Shown here: positions 14,030 to 17,576 of the stretch, in pieces | Layout: each line of letters starts with the position of its first letter | How positions within the stretch are numbered: position 1 is the stretch's first letter | Assembly (NCBI GenBank): GCA_019751575.1 | Contig: JAIENF010000258.1 | Location: 1 to 17,576, forward strand | Origin: Burkholderiales bacterium | GTDB taxonomy: Bacteria; Pseudomonadota; Gammaproteobacteria; Burkholderiales; CAIKXV01 | DNA length: 17,576 bases | Direction of reading: 5' to 3' | Notes under the pieces: model-generated | Told to the model about the DNA's origin: nothing | Database searches by the model: none | The model's input: only the letters and a program-made list of their open reading frames with translations | Made by a program: the position numbers and the translations under genes

Positions 14030-15402
14030 TCGACCGGCCCGTCGAACAGCGCGCGCGTCGCCGCGAGCAACTGCGCGGACGCGGCATCGCCCCACGCGCC
14101 GTAGGCCGTGTTGCCATGGAACTTGGCTTCGAGTTCCCCGCGCGACAGCGGGGAATGGACGCCACCGCGGATGAATGGCTGGCGTTCTTCGACGACGCGT
14201 CCGTCGGCCAGGGTGAACCGGACATGCCCGGTGTAGGCGCGCGGGTAGGGGTTGGAGGGATCCACCACGTAACGCACTTTCGATGCCAGCGCCAGGATGC
14301 GCTCATCGCGGACCGTGCGCGGCGTGAACGCATCGAGGCCTGCCGCACCCGTGATGAAGCCGACCGCGATGTTGAACGGTGCGCTGAATTTCGCGCCGTA
14401 CTCGGTCGCGGGACGATGCTTGGAGGCGAGCGGCTCCCACAGGCGGTGCACGTAACCCTCCGCCGTCTCGCACAGCACGTCGACCACGTCCTCGGCGCGG
14501 AAGCCTTCTGCGCCGGCGCGGCGCGCGAGTCGCAGCGCGCAATCGATGTACGGCTGGTTCATCGTGCCGGTCGCATACGGCTTGAAGGTGATCGACAGCA
14601 TCGTCCAGTCGGTGCCGAAACCGTCGAGCAGCGCGGCATAGTCGCCTTCGGCGCTGTGCGCGAAGCCGTTGTAGAGCCCGTGCGTGCCTTCGAAGACGGT
14701 ACGTGGAGAGAAGAAACCCTGCTGCCCGATGCGGGCTGCGCGCACGCCGCACTGTGCGGCCCACCCGGCATGCAGCCGCTTGGTCCAGGAGCCTTCGGCG
14801 AGGTATTCGATGATGCCGCTTGCCATGCTGCCCGCGGTGCCGAGGGCATCCACCGCCTGGCGCCGGTTCAGGCCCAGGGCGACCGATACCGCCAGCGTCG
14901 CCGCCATGGTGCCGAGGATGGCGGTCGGGTGGAAGCCCGACTTGTGGATCGCCTTCGGCACGACGCGGCTCATCCGGCACAGGGCTTCGGTGCCCGCGAC
15001 GATGCCGGCCAGTGCGGACTGGCCATCGCGCCCGAAGCGCTCGCAGGCTGCGAGCACCGCCGGCACGATCACCGTCGCACTGTGTACCGGCCCGCCCTCG
15101 TAGGTGTCGTCGAAATCCTCGCCGTGCGCGGCAGTGCCGTTGATCAGCGCCGCATCTTCGGCGCTGAAGCGGCCTGCATGGCCGATCGCCGTCGCCGCTC
15201 CGCCGGCGTCGACCGAGGCGACCAGCGCCCGGATGTAGTCGGTGTCGCGTGCAGCCACGCACAGGCCCGACACGTCCAGCAGCAACGACTCGGCCTGTTC
15301 ACGCACTGCGCGCGGGAGGGTCTTCGGGTCGATCGCCAGCGCGAGGTCGACCAGGCGTTCGGCGACCGAGACATCGGGTAGGGCGGGGCTTTTCTGGCTC
15401 AT
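14005..15402 (-). CDS. MmgE/PrpD family protein (2-methylcitrate dehydratase-like)
   Basis: This 465-residue cytoplasmic protein belongs to the MmgE/PrpD family, which includes 2-methylcitrate dehydratase, cis-aconitate decarboxylase and iminodisuccinate epimerase. Conserved stretches are LLDVSGLCVAARDT, INGTAAHGEDFDDTYEGG, the SGFHPTAILGT motif (around 170), SGIIEYLAEGSWTKRLHAGW and FKPYATGTMNQPYIDCA. The length is normal. ATG 15402 (MSQKSPALPDVSVAERLVDL) begins just before the family homology. The frame is open far upstream, but that part is antisense to the MscS gene and unlikely to be translated. The stop is three bases from the PrpF gene's stop. The pair could act on related tricarboxylic or hydroxy acids. 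True PrpD identity is uncertain because the family is functionally broad. Confidence 0.9.
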   Translation of the reverse strand: MSQKSPALPDVSVAERLVDLALAIDPKTLPRAVREQAESLLLDVSGLCVAARDTDYIRALVASVDAGGAATAIGHAGRFSAEDAALINGTAAHGEDFDDTYEGGPVHSATVIVPAVLAACERFGRDGQSALAGIVAGTEALCRMSRVVPKAIHKSGFHPTAILGTMAATLAVSVALGLNRRQAVDALGTAGSMASGIIEYLAEGSWTKRLHAGWAAQCGVRAARIGQQGFFSPRTVFEGTHGLYNGFAHSAEGDYAALLDGFGTDWTMLSITFKPYATGTMNQPYIDCALRLARRAGAEGFRAEDVVDVLCETAEGYVHRLWEPLASKHRPATEYGAKFSAPFNIAVGFITGAAGLDAFTPRTVRDERILALASKVRYVVDPSNPYPRAYTGHVRFTLADGRVVEERQPFIRGGVHSPLSRGELEAKFHGNTAYGAWGDAASAQLLAATRALFDGPVDLKAFRPA

Positions 15403-15567
15403 GGATGCAGGTCCGGGTGTGGTTTTCAGGTGCGCGCCGTCGTCGTCCGGCGGGGCCGCGATCCTACCGCGGTTCGGCGCCGGCGAGCGGGGCGGGCGGC
15501 CGGTCCTTGAGTTGTATTCCCTGTTCGCGCACCATTCGCGGTTCCACGGGGACGACAGGGGCAACCA

Positions 15568-16377
15568 ATGAATCTCGAGCAGTTCTGGACGACCGCGCAG
15601 CCGATCCTCATCCACGGTGCCTTCCAGGTCGCCGCGGCGATCGCGTTCTGGGTCGTCGGCACCTGGCTGATCAACCTCGCGGTGCGCGTGCTGAGCGCGG
15701 CACTCGAGCGGCAGAAGGTCGAGCCGACCATCCTGCGCTACATCGGTTCGTTCGTCGCGGTGGTCCTGAAGATCGCGCTGGTCGTCGCGATCCTCGGCTA
15801 CTTCGGGGTCGAAACCACCACCTTCGCTGCGCTGGTCGCAGGCGTCGGCGTCGCGATCGGCGCCGCCTGGGGCGGGTTGCTGGCCAACTTCGCCGCCGGT
15901 GCGTTCCTGGTCGTGCTGCGTCCGTTCAAGGTCGGCGATTTCGTCACTGCGGGTGGCGTCACCGGCACCGTGAAGGAGATCGGCCTGTTCGGCACCGCGA
16001 TCAACACGCCGGACAACGTGCTCACCATCGTCGGTAACAACCGGATATTCGGCGACAGCATCCAGAACTTCTCGGCGAACGCCTACCGCAGGGTCGACCT
16101 CAAGGCGCAACTCGCGCAGAGCGCCGACCACGCGTCAGCCATCGCCCTGCTGCGCGACCGCATCGCGAAGATCCCCAACGTGCTGTCGGTCCCCGCGCCC
16201 GACGTCGAGATCCTCGATTTCACGCCCAGCGGACCGGTGCTTGCCGTACGTCCCTACTGCAACAACGAGCACTACTGGCAGGTCTACTTCGATACAAACC
16301 GCACGATCCGCGAATCGTTCGGCGAGGCGGGCTTCCCGGTGCCCGAGACCCCGTTCGTGCTGCGCAACGCTGGCTGA
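15568..16377 (+). CDS. MscS-family small-conductance mechanosensitive channel
   Basis: This 269-residue inner-membrane channel opens under membrane tension to release solutes after hypo-osmotic shock. Three transmembrane segments lie at about 15-40, 57-80 and 84-117. The pore-lining TM3 (AALVAGVGVAIGAAWGGLLA, then NFAAG) is rich in glycine and alanine and is followed by the hallmark VLRPFKVGDFV (116-126) and the beta domain GTVKEIGLFGTAI. The rest matches the cytoplasmic vestibule. Length and layout are those of E. coli MscS (286 residues). TM3 has a tryptophan (W101) where E. coli has a small polar stretch, which may affect gating; this is inference. Start ATG 15568 follows a modest AGGGG. 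The 165-bp gap upstream (15403-15567) separates it from the divergent mmgE-like gene and shows nothing notable. Confidence 0.93.
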   Translation: MNLEQFWTTAQPILIHGAFQVAAAIAFWVVGTWLINLAVRVLSAALERQKVEPTILRYIGSFVAVVLKIALVVAILGYFGVETTTFAALVAGVGVAIGAAWGGLLANFAAGAFLVVLRPFKVGDFVTAGGVTGTVKEIGLFGTAINTPDNVLTIVGNNRIFGDSIQNFSANAYRRVDLKAQLAQSADHASAIALLRDRIAKIPNVLSVPAPDVEILDFTPSGPVLAVRPYCNNEHYWQVYFDTNRTIRESFGEAGFPVPETPFVLRNAG

Positions 16378-16389
16378 AGGAGCACCCGA

Positions 16390-16782
16390 ATGGATGGATC
16401 GCACGGGGGTGGAGGATCGTTCCAGCTGAACGTGCTGGGGTCGCCGCTGGCGACCTGCTCGGTGCAGCCGCTGACCGGCTACTTTCGCACCGGATGCTGC
16501 GAGACCGCGGCCGACGATTTCGGCAGCCATACGGTGTGCGCGCAGGTGACCGCCGAGTTCCTGGCCTTCTCGAAGTCGCGCGGCAATGACCTGAGCACGC
16601 CGATGCCGGGCTACGGTTTCGCGGGCCTCAAGCCCGGTGACCGCTGGTGCCTCTGTGTCACGCGCTGGAAGGAGTCGTTCGATGCCGGCATGGCGCCGCG
16701 GGTCGTGCTCGCGGCGACCCACCGCGCAGCGCTGTCGGTCGTCACGCTGGAGCAACTGATGGCACACGCGATCGACGCCTGA
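16390..16782 (+). CDS. DUF2237 family protein
   Basis: This 130-residue cytoplasmic protein matches DUF2237 over nearly its whole length. Signature parts are NVLGSPLATCSVQPLTGYFR, the TGCCETAADDFGSHTVCAQV stretch, SKSRGNDLSTPMP and GFAGLKPGDRWCLCVTRW. Several of its cysteines (C23, C36, C37, C50 and a CLC pair) recur in the family and could bind metal, but no activity is known. A strong AAGGAG overlapping the MscS stop precedes ATG 16390, so it is probably co-transcribed with the channel gene. The DUF1835 gene begins 5 bases after its stop. The first eight residues (glycine-rich) are outside the family match. Confidence 0.88.
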   Translation: MDGSHGGGGSFQLNVLGSPLATCSVQPLTGYFRTGCCETAADDFGSHTVCAQVTAEFLAFSKSRGNDLSTPMPGYGFAGLKPGDRWCLCVTRWKESFDAGMAPRVVLAATHRAALSVVTLEQLMAHAIDA

Positions 16783-16787
16783 CCGGC

Positions 16788-17576
16788 ATGGCGATCCGTG
16801 CGCTGCTGCACCTCGTCGACGGCGAAGAGGCGTCCCGCGCGGTCGAGCGGGCGGGGCTGGGGCAGGCTTCGATCGCATGGCGCGACGTGCTGCACGACGG
16901 GCCGGTGCACGACGTCGACGAGGGTGCCCTGGCCCGCATGCGCGCGGCGTTCATCGCCGGGTCCGGATGGGGCAGCGAGGTGGCGGCTGTCGATGCGTTC
17001 TCCGAACGGGACCTGCGTCTTCGGCAGGTCCTGGCCTCCGACGCCGAGCTGGTGATCTGGTTCGGCCCCGGCGTGCAGCAGCAGTTGCAGCGTCTGCAGG
17101 TGCTGGCGCGCGTGGCGCGCCTTGCCGGCCCGGATGTCACCGTCTGCGAGGCGCCGCTCGATGGCCAGCCCGGCACGCGCAGCGCCGGCGCGCTGCAGGC
17201 CGCGTTCGAGCAACGCCGGGTGGTCGGCACGGCAATGCTTGCGCGGGCACTCGATGGCTGGCTTGCATTCACCGCCGACGATGCGGGCAGGCTCGACAGG
17301 CTGCTCGAGGGGGACGACGCGGGCGCGCCCGACCTCGATGCCGCGATCAGGCGCTGGCGTGAGGAGTTTCCCGCGTCGCGGGACGGCCTGTCGCGCACCG
17401 AGCGCCAGGTGCTGGAGGCCCTCGACCGCGGCGTGTTCCGGGTGCGCGATGTCTACGTCGCGGCTTGCCATCATGCGGAAGAGGTCGCCTTCCATGCCGA
17501 CCTTCCGTTTGCGACGCTGCTCTGCCGCCTTGCCGCGGGTCCGGTGCCGTTGCTGTCCCATCCCGACCAGCGGCCG
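16788..17576 (+). CDS. DUF1835 domain protein (partial at right edge)
   Basis: This frame is open for 263 codons to the window end, so the C-terminus is missing. Residues 5-120 match DUF1835: LLHLVDGEEASRAVERAGLG followed by the hallmark WRDVLHDGPV (31-40), and later ELVIWFGPGVQQQLQRLQVL. The part after about residue 195 (LSRTERQVLEALDRGVFRV) resembles the helical DUF3658-type domain that often follows DUF1835. No biochemical role is established. It starts 5 bases after the DUF2237 stop, with no clear ribosome binding site of its own, so translational coupling is likely. MscS, DUF2237 and DUF1835 genes thus form one short rightward cluster. Confidence 0.85.
   Translation, partial: MAIRALLHLVDGEEASRAVERAGLGQASIAWRDVLHDGPVHDVDEGALARMRAAFIAGSGWGSEVAAVDAFSERDLRLRQVLASDAELVIWFGPGVQQQLQRLQVLARVARLAGPDVTVCEAPLDGQPGTRSAGALQAAFEQRRVVGTAMLARALDGWLAFTADDAGRLDRLLEGDDAGAPDLDAAIRRWREEFPASRDGLSRTERQVLEALDRGVFRVRDVYVAACHHAEEVAFHADLPFATLLCRLAAGPVPLLSHPDQRP

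Noticed and set aside
15403..16131. A long N-terminal extension of the mmgE-like frame through the MscS gene
   Set aside because: It is antisense to a strongly conserved channel and resembles no domain. The family homology starts just after ATG 15402.
16611..17561. A minus-strand open frame across the DUF2237 and DUF1835 genes
   Set aside because: It is an arginine/glycine-rich shadow of two recognisable coding genes, with no domain of its own.
1..17576. Prophage, insertion sequence, tRNA, rRNA, integron or toxin-antitoxin content
   Set aside because: No transposase, integrase, tRNA cloverleaf, rRNA or paired small genes were seen. Base composition and codon style are uniform across the window.

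Overview
The window is very GC-rich DNA with strong G/C at third codon positions. It is tightly packed with ordinary chromosomal genes of a Gram-negative proteobacterium. LexA, an MltB-type lytic transglycosylase, an Fbp-type ferric-iron importer, a patatin lipoprotein, an NlpC/P60 hydrolase and a PrpF/MmgE-PrpD pair together suggest a betaproteobacterium or a near relative; this is inference from gene content only. No rRNA, tRNA, insertion sequence, prophage, CRISPR array or toxin-antitoxin module was found.

Left part (1-4087): the N-terminal half of an MrfA/YprA-like DEAD/DEAH helicase runs leftwards off the edge. Diverging from it is a tight rightward unit, lexA - mltB-like - DUF418 membrane protein, with overlapping stop and start codons.

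Iron region (3958-8829): the three parts of a ferric-iron ABC importer are present but dispersed. fbpC points left, fbpB points right, and fbpA points left, followed by an uncharacterised exported protein. Both promoter regions carry imperfect Fur-box-like 7-1-7 sequences. FbpC has a four-cysteine cluster and an apparent C-terminal extension antisense to the DUF418 gene. A 7-bp tandem repeat lies in the fbpC leader.

Envelope region (8912-12818): a patatin-like lipoprotein gene diverges from fbpA and overlaps, tail to tail, a secreted NlpC/P60 endopeptidase gene. Then come an exported secretin-N-domain protein, with a nine-fold CTG run in its signal peptide, and a DUF457-type membrane hydrolase gene interrupted by one in-frame amber codon.

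Right part (12853-17576): a PrpF isomerase gene and an MmgE/PrpD gene converge with a 3-bp gap. A rightward cluster follows: an MscS channel, a DUF2237 protein and the start of a DUF1835 protein that runs off the right edge.

I do not see a clear new defence or mobile system. The most rewarding points are the rearranged, putatively Fur-controlled iron locus with its unknown exported partner and cysteine-bearing ATPase, and the amber-interrupted hydrolase gene. No gene-free stretch exceeds 300 bases; the longest, 10548-10783, holds a perfect inverted repeat and presumably two promoters.
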